Assembly: GCA_026873275.1 (NCBI GenBank)
Contig: JANTUC010000010.1
Location: 372,001 to 436,000, forward strand
Reading direction: 5' to 3'
DNA length: 64,000 nt
DNA from: Pseudopithomyces maydicus
Taxonomy: Eukaryota; Ascomycota; Dothideomycetes; Pleosporales; Didymosphaeriaceae
Shown here: positions 23,472-34,846 of the stretch, piece after piece
How positions within the stretch are numbered: position 1 is the first letter of the stretch
How the letters are laid out: each line of letters starts with the position of its first letter
Notes under the pieces: generated by a model
The model's input: only the letters and a program-made list of their open reading frames with translations
The model's database searches: none
Told to the model about the DNA's origin: nothing
Position numbers and translations under genes: made by a program

Positions 23472-24770
23472 TCAGCCCATCTTGGATTGATGGATGTATC
23501 TTGCGAAACTGAAATCTTCTCCCGAGGGACCTGCCGTGTCCTCCAGCGCTTGTTGATACCGCGCCTTCAAGCCATCCTCTGAGTTGTCGTAGACCTCGTC
23601 GTCCTCGTCGGAATCATCATCGTCCATCTGCATGCCCTCGTCGCTGTTGTCCTCGGCTTCGCTGACAGTTTCGGGCTCATCCTTGCCCTTCTTGCTCTTG
23701 CTTGCACCTCCCACATGCATGTCCTTCATCAGCTTGTCCAGCTCCTTCTGCCGTGCCGCAGCCTTTTCCTTCTCCCGCTCGGCCCTCCTTCGTTCGAGTT
23801 CGGGCTTGTAGTCTCGCTCAAACTCTTCCTTCTTGTCTTGCACGCTCTTGAAGAACTCGTCCATGCCGTCACCAGTCATCGAACTGACGCCCACGATGCT
23901 CAGATGCTTGTAAAACTCTTCGAGAACTAGTGACATGCTGTTCAACAGACTGCCCATATATCCACTGCCCCCACCGATAGCACTTCCCTCGCCACCAAAG
24001 CTGCCCCCTTCCTCCTCGTTCTTCAGCGCATTCTGAAAAGCCTCGAAATCCGTCATCCACTCTTTCGCGAATGCCGCATCCTGGGCATCTGTCTTGTTGA
24101 AGACAAGAATCATGGGTAGCTTGGTCTTGTACAATATCGAGCAGGCGTACAGCATGTTTGACATGAAAGTGGATGTGCTCGTGGTGCGTGGCGTGTCGAT
24201 GACATAGGCGATGACGGTGGGGAAAGTGCTGGCCAGACTGCTCAGCAGAATCTCTCCACTGGCCGACCACACGAAAACCTCGATCTGGCCAGGCGTATCC
24301 ACCAGTATGTGCTTCACCTGTGGTGTTTTTTGCGCCGGTGCGGCAGCTTTGCCGGAGTTGGTCATGAACTCAACAGTGGTCTGCTCGGGCTCTTCCTGGG
24401 GCTCGGGTGGAGCAGTGCGCTTCTCCAGCAGGCTGATGACCTGGTCGATCTTGGTGCTGAACAGGTTCAGACTGGTGAGAATACCGCCGTTGGGCCCGAG
24501 GTTGAACTGCTTCATGACCTCCTTGTAGTTGACCGAGTCTCGGATGTCGATGTTGGGCGTGAACGGGACGTAGTGGACAGCGGGGTCGAGATTGAGGATA
24601 TAAGGAGGCGCGGCGGGGTTCTCGGATGTTGAAGGCTCATTCTTCGTAGGGTCGGCGTGTGTGTAGAGGTGCGAAACAAGGCGCTGCATGAAGGTGGTCT
24701 TTCCGGAGCCGGCCATGCCCACGCAGACGATGGCCACAGGCGCAGTGCCGGATGGAGTTGATTCGGCCAT
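23472..24770 (-). CDS. NPA3: GPN-loop GTPase 1 (Npa3/GPN1), RNA polymerase II assembly and import factor
   Basis: Intronless, 432 residues. The P-loop GMAGSGKTT starts at residue 18 and the family-defining Gly-Pro-Asn loop (GPNGGI) at residue 92; further GTPase motifs are DTPGQ and NKTD. In other eukaryotes this essential cytosolic GTPase helps assemble RNA polymerase II and bring it into the nucleus, working with GPN2 and GPN3. The last 130 residues are a charged Glu/Lys coiled coil and an acidic, Asp/Glu-rich tail (DDDDSDEDDEVYD), as in fungal homologues. It diverges from CWF19 over 259 bp. Confidence 0.95.
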   Translation of the reverse strand: MAESTPSGTAPVAIVCVGMAGSGKTTFMQRLVSHLYTHADPTKNEPSTSENPAAPPYILNLDPAVHYVPFTPNIDIRDSVNYKEVMKQFNLGPNGGILTSLNLFSTKIDQVISLLEKRTAPPEPQEEPEQTTVEFMTNSGKAAAPAQKTPQVKHILVDTPGQIEVFVWSASGEILLSSLASTFPTVIAYVIDTPRTTSTSTFMSNMLYACSILYKTKLPMILVFNKTDAQDAAFAKEWMTDFEAFQNALKNEEEGGSFGGEGSAIGGGSGYMGSLLNSMSLVLEEFYKHLSIVGVSSMTGDGMDEFFKSVQDKKEEFERDYKPELERRRAEREKEKAAARQKELDKLMKDMHVGGASKSKKGKDEPETVSEAEDNSDEGMQMDDDDSDEDDEVYDNSEDGLKARYQQALEDTAGPSGEDFSFARYIHQSKMG

Positions 24771-25029
24771 GGTGAATGTCTGAGGCGGGGGTGACGAGGA
24801 GCGTAGAGCGAGTGTGTCGGTTGCAGCGGGCGAAGAGGTGAAGGAGTGTCGTGAAAGTGAGAAAGTGGGGCAAGGCGCGGTGGAATGTTTGGGTAGAATT
24901 TCTTTAGCGGGGACGACGGCGGTGATGTCAAGGTGGTCATAGCTGCAGCTGTCCCCAGTCGAACCCTGAGATTCTCTTTCCTGACTTCACTTGTCGAACA
25001 ACGCGCCAGGCAATTAATTCAGCGCGACC
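24771..25029. promoter_or_regulatory. Shared promoter of NPA3 and CWF19
   Basis: Only 259 bp separate the two start codons, so the two housekeeping genes must share a bidirectional promoter. No TATA-like box stands out. Confidence 0.7.
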
Positions 25030-27272
25030 ATGGGCCTCGAGGACTTTGAGCGCGAGCTTGCTGCGAGCAAGGCAAAGGACACACGCAAAGACTCGCACAA
25101 GAAAAGAGATCGCAGCCGCAGTCGCGACCGCCATCGCGAACACCGACACAAGCATCACCACTCGTCGCGTCATGACGACCACAGAAATAAGCGCTCCAGA
25201 CACCATCGCGAGACATCCGAGGAGCGATCACGGCGAAAGCGACGCGAACGTGAACGCGACGAGGACAGAGGCGGCCGCTCACGGCACAAGGACAGGGACC
25301 ACAGAAGCCGGTCTCCCTCCAGCGACGAGGACCGCCTGACCAGCAAGCGCAAGTCTCGAAATGCCATGTACGAGGAGGATTCGCCTTCGGACGATGAGCC
25401 CATGGACAAGGACTACGCACCGCCCGCCGACGATTTTCTAGACCAACAGCTCGAAGAAGCTGCCGACGCATATCTGCAGCGCGACGATTGGATGCAGGCA
25501 CCTGCTGCCATGGAAGTCGACTACGTGCAACGAAGGAAGAAGGAGGACAAGAGCACATTTGTTGGCGCCTCTGCCGAGCAGAAACACGCCCTCAAGGTGC
25601 ATGAGGCGGAGCTCAACCACCATCTCAAAGACGTGCAGGGAGACAACGCCCCCGTCGAAGAGGAGCAAGAACGGCGAGACGTCTCGTACACATTTGGAGA
25701 CTCCGGATCGCAGTGGCGCATGACCAAACTCAAAGGTGTATACCGGATTGCAGAACAGGAAGATCGCCCAGTCGAGGAGGTGGCCCTGGAAAAGTATGGT
25801 GACCTACGCGACTTTGACGACGCTCGAGAAGAAGAAATCGAAGTGGAGCGGAGAAATACGTATGGGCGAGACTATGTTGGGAAAGAGAAGCCATCTGGGG
25901 AGCTTTGGGAGGAGAGAAAGCTGAAAGCGGGCATCCACAGACCTCCACGCGAACCTGCGCATCCGGACGAAGATTTGCCCCAAGGCCAGGTCGTTTCTGA
26001 CCCTCGACCGACCGCGACCACGGTGAAACTCAGTCCAACAGAGCTCAATAAACTAAAGGCGCAGATGATGAAGGCTAAGATGAAGGGGGCTGCCAACGCC
26101 GCCGAGCTAGAAGCGCAGTACAATGCTGCCCTTTCGGGAGCTGCCAACCATCTCGAGCCCGATGTGGTCGTCCTCAACTCCATGGACAACCGCATGTTGG
26201 CAGGTGGTCGCGAAGGCGAAGTCAAACAACTGACCAACAAAGAGGGCGAGAGCGTGGGCTAGTTGTCGAAAACGACGACATGTCCATCGAGGACATGGTG
26301 CGGCAAGAACGCCGTACAAAAGCCCAAGCCGGGGGCGAAGGCAAACTCCTCGCCGAAAAGATCGCCAAAGACTCAAAGTTCGACGTAAGTTCTATCCGTG
26401 TGTGTGTGTGTTTAATTATAACTGGGTATCTAACTACCACCCCCTAGAACGACCTCGACTACATCGACGAAAACGCCGAAAAACTCGCCACCCGCGCCCC
26501 GAAATCCACAATCAACCTCCGCAACCAGGCAATCTCAGACTACCAACGCACAAACCGCATCCTCGACGCCTGCCCCCTCTGCCACCACGAAGACAAGTCC
26601 CCGCCCCAACCCCCCACCGCCCCCATCGTCTCCCTCGCAACCCGCGTCTTCCTCACCCTGCCCACCGAGCCCGAGCTCTCCGAAGGCGGCGCCGTCATAG
26701 TCCCCATCCAGCACCGCACCAACCTCCTCGAGTGCGACGACGACGAGTGGGAGGAGATCCGCAACTTTATGAAGTGCCTCGTGCGCATGTACCACGCGCA
26801 GGGGAGGGACGTCATCTTCTACGAGAACGCGGCGAATCCGGGGAGGAAGCCGCACGCTGCGATGAACGCGGTGCCGATCCCGTTTGAGCTGGGGGAGACG
26901 GCGCCCGCGTTCTTCCGCGAGGCGATTCTCGCGTCGGATGACGAGTGGTCGCAGCATAAGCCCATTATCGATACGTTGAAGGCGTCGAGGGAGGGCGCGG
27001 GGAGGGCTGCGTTCCGCAAGAGCATCGCGAAGGAGATGCCGTATTTTCATGTGTGGTTTGAGCTGGATGGGGGCATGGGCCACGTCGTGGAGGATGAGAG
27101 GCGGTGGCCGCGGGGGGATTTGTTTGCGAGGGAGACGCTGGGAGGGATGTTGGATGTCGGGATTGAGGTTGTGAAGAGGCAAGGGAGGTGGGTGAGGGGG
27201 GATAGGAGGGTAGAGGGATTCAGGAAGAGGTGGGGGAAGTTCGATTGGACGAAGGTGCTTACGTCTGGGTGA
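25030..27272 (+). CDS. CWF19: CWF19-like splicing/debranching factor (one base missing in exon 1)
   Basis: Two exons, 25030-26384 and 26448-27272, 726 residues once one base is added. Residues 1-110 are an Arg/Ser/Asp-rich, RS-like region typical of splicing proteins. The C-terminal part is the CwfJ pair: CPLCHHEDK zinc-type cysteines, then HIT-like sequences (VPIQHRTN, and EMPYFHVWFELDGGMGHVVED). CWF19 acts at the end of splicing with the debranching enzyme on intron lariats. The frame closes with a TAG at 26260, just before the conserved DDMSIEDMVRQERR block, and one more G in the run 26244-26246 makes the two parts continuous. Since this is a core gene, I favour a sequence error over inactivation. 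Confidence 0.92.
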
Positions 27273-27510
27273 GATGTGGATTCTGGACGGTATGTGTGTG
27301 GTCAGGTACCGTTGTGACGTTGGGTTGAAGGAGGTTTTTATTTTCGTTCTTGTTTTTTCTAACATGAAAGCATGAACCAAAAATTGCAAGTATCCACCGA
27401 CCTAATAGCAATGGTTTAGCTGGAGTATCACGTCCCTCAAAAATCCACGCTCCCCACCACGAGCATGCATCCACACACATCATTCCACTCCCTTTTTCCA
27501 ACCTTGAATC

Positions 27511-30500
27511 TCACGCAGCGCCCAACCTCGCCAGCACAGCCCTTATCTTCGCCAACAGCTCCGGCACTCGAAACGGTTTACTAACCACGTCGTCCATCCC
27601 CGCGCCGATCGCCGCCTTCGTCTGCTCATCCCTCACATTCGCCGTGACCGCAATGACGGGCACATGTCCCTTCAGCACGCCCTCGCGCTCCATATCGCGT
27701 ATCTTACCGATCGCCGTGAGTCCATCCATCTCGGGCATCTCCAAGTCCATCAGTATGACGGAGAGCGGCTTGCCAGCTTGATCCTGGAACAACGTCGTGG
27801 CAAGCACTTCAAGAGCCAAGAGACCATTATCCGCGGTGTACGTAGTGCAGCCCGCCTTTCGCAGCTGCTTAGAGAGGACCTTCTGATTCACCAAGTTATC
27901 CTCCACTATGAGAATAGCCAGGTCGGAATTATCCGGGCCCTTCGTCTGCGGGACCGTCGTCGGGATAGCCGCAGGGCTAGAATTCGAGCGGACGGACGTC
28001 TGTGCCACAGCGCGCTCTGGCTGTCCTACGAGCGGTGCTGGGCCCAGCATGACGGGTCGTTTTGGCGGCTGTGCCCGGCGGCCTTGGATGAAGAAGGCAA
28101 AGGTACTGCCTACGCCTGCTTCCGAGGAGACGCCGATCTGGCCGCCGTGTAGCTCTGCAAGTTGCCTAGAAATGAAGAGGCCGAGGCCGCTGCCGCCGTA
28201 TGTTGCGTGTGTTCGGGGTGAGGCTTGGGAGAATCGTTCGAAGAGGAGGCGTTTTTCGTCTGCTGTTAGACCACAGCCTACGGATTTAGTTAGTAAACTG
28301 GTAACATCTTTTCTTGTAGATGAAACCGTCATGTCGCGATAAAGTTCAAGTCTGAAGAGCAGACCATGGGTAGTTGGAACTCCACGCTACTTACCTGTGT
28401 CCTCCACTCTGACACGAATGTACAGACGTTCACCATCACCCCAATCCTCACCGGTTGTGGTTTCGATTAGAGAACCTAAATGGGAAGACATGTCAGCCAG
28501 CGAAAGGCAGGCTCAGTGTATCTCTATGGGGCCACTGTATTATCCCAACATGGACAACATTGCGGTTGACCATGAGGAAGGCGAAGTAATATTAGGGCTT
28601 ACATACCTCGCGATGGTACATATTCAAATCCTTCGGTGTGAGGCTGCCCGGTTGAGGCACCTAGGTGAACTCTGATGGATCGTTTCGACGACCCTGCTGT
28701 GAATTTGATGGCGTTTGTGATCAGATTCACAGTGATTTGAAGCAGCCGACTAGGGTCTAAGTTAACCCAATCGATATCAAGCTGCTGTAACGACTCATGT
28801 GGATGAAATGAAAAGTCTATGTCCTTCGCTTGCACTTCTGGCCTAAACATACTCATGGCGCGATGTACTATTGCTGACGGCTGCACAGTGATTGGGGTTA
28901 TAAGCAAAAGGTTCGAGTCAAGTTTGGACACTGTCAAAATGTCATCGACGATGGATTTCTGGTGCTGGACACACAGTGCGATGTTGTTAGCGGCATCGAT
29001 GCACTCCTCGACAACTTTAATATCCGAGTGTGCAAACACATGTTGTGAAAGCGATTCGCGGATGTCATCAGCGCATATCAAGATGGCACTCAGAGGATTG
29101 CGCATCTCGTGAGACGTAATGTCTATGAATTCATTTTGTTGTCGCTTTGTCTCCTCTGCTTCTTTCAGTCGTTGGTCCTGTAAACCTTGGGCCCATTTGA
29201 GATGAGATATATCTGCGATGCTCCCCATGACAGATCTAAATGTAAAAGTCGGAAGTCAGCTAGGGTATCTTCTTCTCCGCCTTGAACTCAAGCCTCTTAG
29301 CCTTTTCAAGACAGGCAGTGCGTGGACGCTTGAGGTATTTATCATCAAGTATTACGTACCTGACCTTCCCGTCCGAGCCGATTTCTGGTTGGGAAGTCGC
29401 AAGAACCCAGAATTCGATAGGATCGCCCGACAGATCTCGTTGAACAAAATTCGGTTTCATAAATCGCAGCTCTTGTTGCCTCATCCTAGGATCTATCATC
29501 AGTTCGCCCCACAGTTTTTCCGCTCTTTGCCGGCTGTCCTCATCCATGGAGTTCAAAAATGCGAACGGACTATCGTCGTATCTAGCATGCCCAGTCATCT
29601 CATAGTATCGCTCATTGGCTTCTAAGAGCACGCCTTCAGGACTGAACAAATACATTCCTGAATGTGGTCAGCTGAGACGCACATATGTAGCAATAGACCA
29701 ATCGCTCGTGATCTCAGAAGAGGTAACACGGCGACCGCTTATAGTACATACCTAGTGGCGACAGTGCGGTCATACGTCTCATCCGACTTGCTTGGACCTA
29801 CACGTCAACGTAAAATTAGTAAAAACAACCCTTAATTCATTTATTGTGGATTAATGCGTTGCCACAGTATGAGTAATACGAGTGCGCATTTTGATGAGAG
29901 ACCACGAACCTCGAGCTCCTGACTGAGTTGTTCACGTTGCATAGTAGCGACTTCTGCTGCGTTCCTATTCTTGCGTACCTCTTCCTCAAACAGGAGGAAC
30001 GACGCGAGCGAATTTGTCAGTTGTCGATTGAGCATATGGACAAAGGCTTTGTATTCTTCGTCGAACGCTCTTCGTGGGTTGACACCTATCAGTAGAAAAG
30101 CGAACACATTCTCGCCGTTGGTAGGGCGTACAGGAATTATGATGGCTTCTTTGCACGGGTCTCCATAGCCACGCCAATTTATCCCCTCAGTGAGCGCGTC
30201 CGGGAAAGTTCCGTTCCTCCTATGGAGAATGGTTGGTTCACGGGTGCGCATTGCTTCTCGAAAAGCAGGGATAAAACCCTCTTTTGAGCGCTTCAGGTCA
30301 AGCTTGTGTGGCGAAGCGGGATGACCGTCCGGGATACCAATTGCACCTTCCAAGAGACAAGCCTTCATAGATATAGTGCTATCGGAAGAATGTGAAGCAG
30401 TGTCCGTATCATCCGAATCAGTGATCGAGTAGACTGTACAGAGTTAGCAGGTGAATGCAATGTACTAGCAATGGATACTATATATGCCACACCATACAAG

Positions 30501-32193
30501 TACACCTTGACGAAAATAGTCTACCATGCAAAGACGGTCCACATGCTATAATAATGCAAGGTTTACTTACGTAAGGCAAATGGTATGTCATATGGGTTGT
30601 CCTGCAGTCCTTCCATGACGCACTGCCAAAAGTGCTTGATTGACCTTGTCTCGGCGAGTCTCTCTCCTATTTGTCGTAAGGTCTGAAGTCTTCGGTGACT
30701 TATAGTTTGGTAAGTCGTCTCGAACGGAGCGTTATAAAACCCTAGAACTAAGAGTGAAAATATTCGTTAGTGACGTCCAATTTGAGTACAGTCTGATCCA
30801 ACCAGACGCATGACCTTCGAGCACGTTACAAGGTCAATCCGTATCAGGGGGTGTTGAGCATATCACGTACTTTTTTTGTACCGCCATACACTGGTGTGAA
30901 AGACCAAGAGAAAAAGGTCTCTTCCAGATATCCATATCTCTCGATGGGCAAATAGTCATTCTCCTTGCGTACAGACTTCCCGGTTCGGGCACATTCCCTG
31001 AAAATTGGCGCTACACCCTCCCATAGCTCACTGAATGGTCCAGAGAAGCCTGTACCCATCAGATCTGGATGCTTATTACCCGCAACCTCATTGCTATATG
31101 CCTCGTTATAGAGCATAGTCAACTCCTCGCCCCAAAATAAAGACTATAAGTGCAAATACCAAGTTAGTGTACTAGTTGTTACGTGGTCTAGATTGGGCAA
31201 AGCGACAACTGAATGGGAGAATATACGTTATACCAGGACGCCACGTACCGCTGGGTGAGGATTGCTCATGAGCAAATTCACGACTTCACGAAACTGAACT
31301 GACCAACTACTCATAGGTCCCAACGGGGTTGCGCTCCAGTTCACATTGCGGGCAAAGATCATGTGTTCGGTCAAAACTCCTTGGGGTGTTTCGGCAGTCC
31401 AGTCAGGCACGCCTTCGGAAGGCGAAGCTAGCGGTATGGAAGCTCCGCTCCCAGAGGTATCATTGGAAGCACTTCCAGAGGTTGGTGGGTTAGATGTGCG
31501 TCCGTTCTTGTCCTCAGGATATGTCTGAGAGGAAGATACTAAAGTACTGCTTCTGACCGTGAGCTCGACATCTGACCTGGCAGTTTTGGATTGTGGTTCG
31601 CTTGCGATTACTGTAGCCGCCGTAGTGGCAACAGCTGAACCTAAACCCTTCGCCGGCTCGTTTGGCGCCTTCTTTTCGACGATCGCATCTTTGAGAGGAT
31701 GCTGCTGGCCGAACAGCTCGCCGTGAGAATTATGAGGCAGTCCATGCCACTGTATGCCCGATACAAGTCGCCAACGTTGCCGAGTCGTTGACCCTGTCCA
31801 GAGCAGGCCTTGGTAGAGAAAAGTCTGAGGAAACACGTCGCGCGAGTCGTCGAACTCGCTGACGCCTGTAGCCCACGTTTTGAACTGAGTGAACAATGTT
31901 CGGTTTTGCGTGTTGACGTCGGCTTCGGTGCTTAGTCCTGTGACACTGTCCAGCAAGCGGTCGTGCAGTCGCAATGCAGCATTGCAGAAGATCGGCCGGA
32001 TGCTCTGCTTAGTCTCGCCATAGTCGAGGTGATCCGAGTCTAAGTCGAACACGAACGTGGGTCGAGGATCCTGGTCCAGAAATTCGCAAAGGCTTGTGGT
32101 GCTCAACTCGGTCAAGGCTTCATTGTCGGAGTCGCGTAGGGAATGATCTGCCAGTTCGGCCGCTGGATGGAGCCGCGAAGATGGCTCCGCCAT
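27511..32193 (-). CDS. Hybrid histidine kinase with PAS-like and GAF-like sensor regions
   Basis: Nine exons: 32193-31249, 31143-30871, 30747-30571, 30433-29910, 29797-29752, 29657-29360, 29235-28607, 28475-28395, 28277-27511; about 1,246 residues. Order: a long variable N terminus; a PAS-like region starting near NVNWSATPLGPMSSW; a GAF-like region (exon 4); a short coiled linker; a second PAS (YLFSPEGVLLEANERYYEMTG); HisKA with SHEMRNPLSAIL, the phospho-acceptor His; an HATPase domain with VEDTGCGL and GGSGLGLFISRQL; and a receiver domain with VILMDLEMPEMDG (Asp about residue 1169), VTAN and SKPF. All catalytic residues are present. No membrane segment is evident, so a cytosolic sensor is likely. 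The signal sensed is unknown. Start ATG (MAEPSSRLHP) is preferred to one 48 codons upstream. The donor of exon 2 is ambiguous (see findings). Confidence 0.9.
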
Positions 32194-32779
32194 ATGGGCG
32201 GTGCGCAGTGGTGTGAGTTGCTCGATTCGAGCAGGCTTTTGCAGAGGGATGCAGTCCTGAGAGACGTCATGCGTCGTTAATCCCTGCCTATTAGAGATGC
32301 ACGTATCAACCCCTGCCCTACCCCTGCACTGGGCCAAAGTGGGCCAAACTCAGCCAGAGGAACACCAACTTCGATCATGATCCTCTATTCTGCAGCGTCC
32401 TGGTACGTATATGTATATATACTGTAGGGTCTGCTTGTTAATCGAAAAAGAAAAAAACGCACCGGACTCCAGCAACGCTACAGTGTCAGGAGCGTACCAG
32501 GCACCGCGCATGATGCAAGCTTAGATTTCATTGTACTGTGGTGATGGGATGAACTGCTAATTCTAAGATTACTCAACAGCTCAGCTGGTTTCAGCCTTGT
32601 ACGTTGGAATTTCTGCGTCGTGCTGCGCACAGAACATCCTACTGCAACCCCTTACTTCTTTCATCGTTCATGCGTGGACTGGCTGCGCCCATACGGTGAT
32701 CTCATTGACGACTGATGCAGGCATGTGAGTTAGCTATGTGCCTGCATTCTGCGATCAATTCAGATGAAGCACAGTCAAC
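32194..32779. other. Intergenic region between kinase and ceramidase genes
   Basis: Promoter side of the kinase gene and 3' side of the ceramidase gene, both on the minus strand. No gene or repeat stands out. Confidence 0.5.
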
Positions 32780-34137
32780 CTATAGGCCCTTCTTGGTCGA
32801 GGACACTCCCTCGAAGTCGCGCAGGACAGCCTTGACGGGCCAGACAAAACCTTCTTCGATCTTATCCGTTTTTCCTTCTTCGATTGTGACGAGGTATTCG
32901 ACCACGGCCATCCTGCGGTGCCATTAGCAAAGATATATACAATATCATTTCCAGGAAGCTCACCCGACATATGCACCAACGCCAGTGCAAAAATGCCACC
33001 ATCTAGAAGCAGAAGAAATTCATGTCAGTGTGTGTCTAGTGTGGCATCGCATGTACGTCACTCACCCATGTAGCTCGAATATGAACGACCATGGCATACC
33101 AATCGCATGCTTTATAGTAGTAAGGTGACCGCAGAAATGTTCGTCGATATTCCATAGGAAATACCCGAATACTCCGACCCCTGCTAGCTTTTAGCCCTCC
33201 TTCATTTTCATTAATTGCATACAGAGGTGAACTTACCCAGTCCTCCGTTGGCCAGGTTAAGCAGACGACCCCTTTGTTCCTCACTAGGAATACGTTCCCG
33301 AACAAGCTGGCGAATTTTCTTGCCGCATAAGAGTACCATTGCAGCGAACGTGATTTGGTGTACGTATATTTCATCCGCCCAGCAGTGGTAGACGGAAACA
33401 GGAATGAGGGTCCCGAGGATGATGAATGTGATGGTCCGGCGAGCAGATGGTGACTTGTTGAAAGTTTGGAGCTGATGGAGGAGTGCTCCCACGGCAAGAA
33501 ACATAGAAAGATCGTCGCCTGCTATCGTTAGCTGATGTGTGGTCATAAATTAATTAAGGGTATGCAGCCCGACGGTGTGATAGGAAGGTCTCCTGACAGC
33601 ACCTCAGAACTTTCGGGGTCATTCGCGAACTGCGAAATTCCTACGTCCATATACATGACGACCCAAGCACAATTGAATGTTCACTTACCCATCTGACTGT
33701 GATAGTTCAATGTCGCGTGAAACCAGGCTGAGAGCACACCAACACCAATAAGGCCCCAGTAGGGAAATGCCAGAGTCGAGAACAATCCGCCATCTTTGCG
33801 CGGGCCAACTCTCCGAAGACCGTAGATACCATATGTTACTGAAAGAGGATTAGCTCTGCCATCCGCTTAATCGACACCTTATATGCGCACCGTAAGTCAG
33901 GTTGGTCAGTGTATTGATGAGCTCGGCCACATAATACGTGATCGCGTAGTCCTATTACCACAGTAAGTAAGGCGCCCAGCTGTAAGCCAGGATGTAGTGT
34001 ACCTCCTCACAGAAACTAGCAGCTGTTAGCAATGTTGACGCGCCAACAAACTTCTATGCCAAGAATACACACTTGTGGTTGGAGCTCGGTGTACCCCATG
34101 CCCCGTGACCGGGGGTTCTTGTGTATTCCCAGCGCAT
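32780..34137 (-). CDS. Alkaline (phyto)ceramidase, integral membrane hydrolase of the Ypc1/Ydc1 family
   Basis: Eight exons: 34137-34073, 34015-34003, 33951-33891, 33838-33689, 33518-33237, 33180-33066, 33002-32964, 32912-32780; 285 residues, all phases consistent. Exon 2 is only 13 nt. The family hallmarks are present: WGTPSSNHNFCEEDYAIT with the calcium-site acidic residues; SAWFHATLNY and GDDLSMF (zinc His and nearby Asp); and GWWHFCTGVGAY near the C terminus with the remaining zinc histidine region. Several hydrophobic helices fit the seven-helix fold. The enzyme would split phytoceramide or dihydroceramide to a free long-chain base in the ER or Golgi. The C-terminal tail is short. Confidence 0.93.
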
Positions 34138-34757
34138 AATTCTTGTGCAATTGATGTAACAGAATGCAAGCACAGCAGGGCGTTTAAATGGAAAGGGTAC
34201 AGAGTTTTGGTTGGTGTTCAACGGAAGCCGCGGCCGCGGTGTGGAGACTGATTGGGGGATCCTGATCTAGCCCAAAACCACAGCCGCGGGAACATCAGGA
34301 AACTTTCCAATGTTGGCATGTATTCGCAACACGCTTCGCAACGAATGCCATTTTTGTCAAGTCACCAATCACTCATCTGCATCGTAAATTCTATGGTAGG
34401 AAAGGCACTGTTAAAATACCTCTTAGACTGATTGGCATTTCAGTACCTCTGCTATCGCTCTGCCCTGCAAGTACGTCATGCATGAACGGGAACGTGATGC
34501 CAACTATGATCAAGCGTCTTGACTGGGGAAATATTGCAGCGATTATTGAGACTTCACGGTAATACCATGAACTTCCTGAAGGATCACAGCAGACTCATGG
34601 ACAAAAAGGTTCGGTCACCATCGAAGTGTACAATGAAACTCTGGTAAGAAATCACATGTATGACCTTACCAGACCCACCACACACAACGAAGATGAAGCC
34701 TGCTTGGGCAAAAAGAGAGCCTCAGGACCATCAGAAGGCAAAAAGAGAAGTGATCAG
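34138..34757. other. Upstream region of the ceramidase gene
   Basis: No gene seen. Holds the promoter of the minus-strand ceramidase; an SacII-like CCGCGG/GCGGCCGC cluster lies near 34230 but has no evident role. Confidence 0.4.
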
Positions 34758-34846
34758 GGTCTTACCGCGATTCGAACGCGGGGCCTCTCGCAAGTTATAC
34801 TCAGGGTACTCCCTAAGCGAGAATCATACCTCTAGACCATAAGACC
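34758..34846 (-). tRNA. tRNA-Pro(AGG) with an 18-nt intron
   Basis: Read on the minus strand, GGTCTTA pairs with TAAGACC (7-bp acceptor), the D arm is GGTCTAGAGGTA, the anticodon stem CTCGC pairs with GCGAG, and the T arm CCGCG-TTCGAAT-CGCGG is perfect. The anticodon loop reads TTAGGG then an 18-nt insertion then T, so the intron sits at the canonical 37/38 position and the anticodon is AGG (proline). Part of the intron, ACCCT, can pair with the anticodon AGGG, as nuclear tRNA introns usually do. Mature length 71 nt before CCA. Confidence 0.95.
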
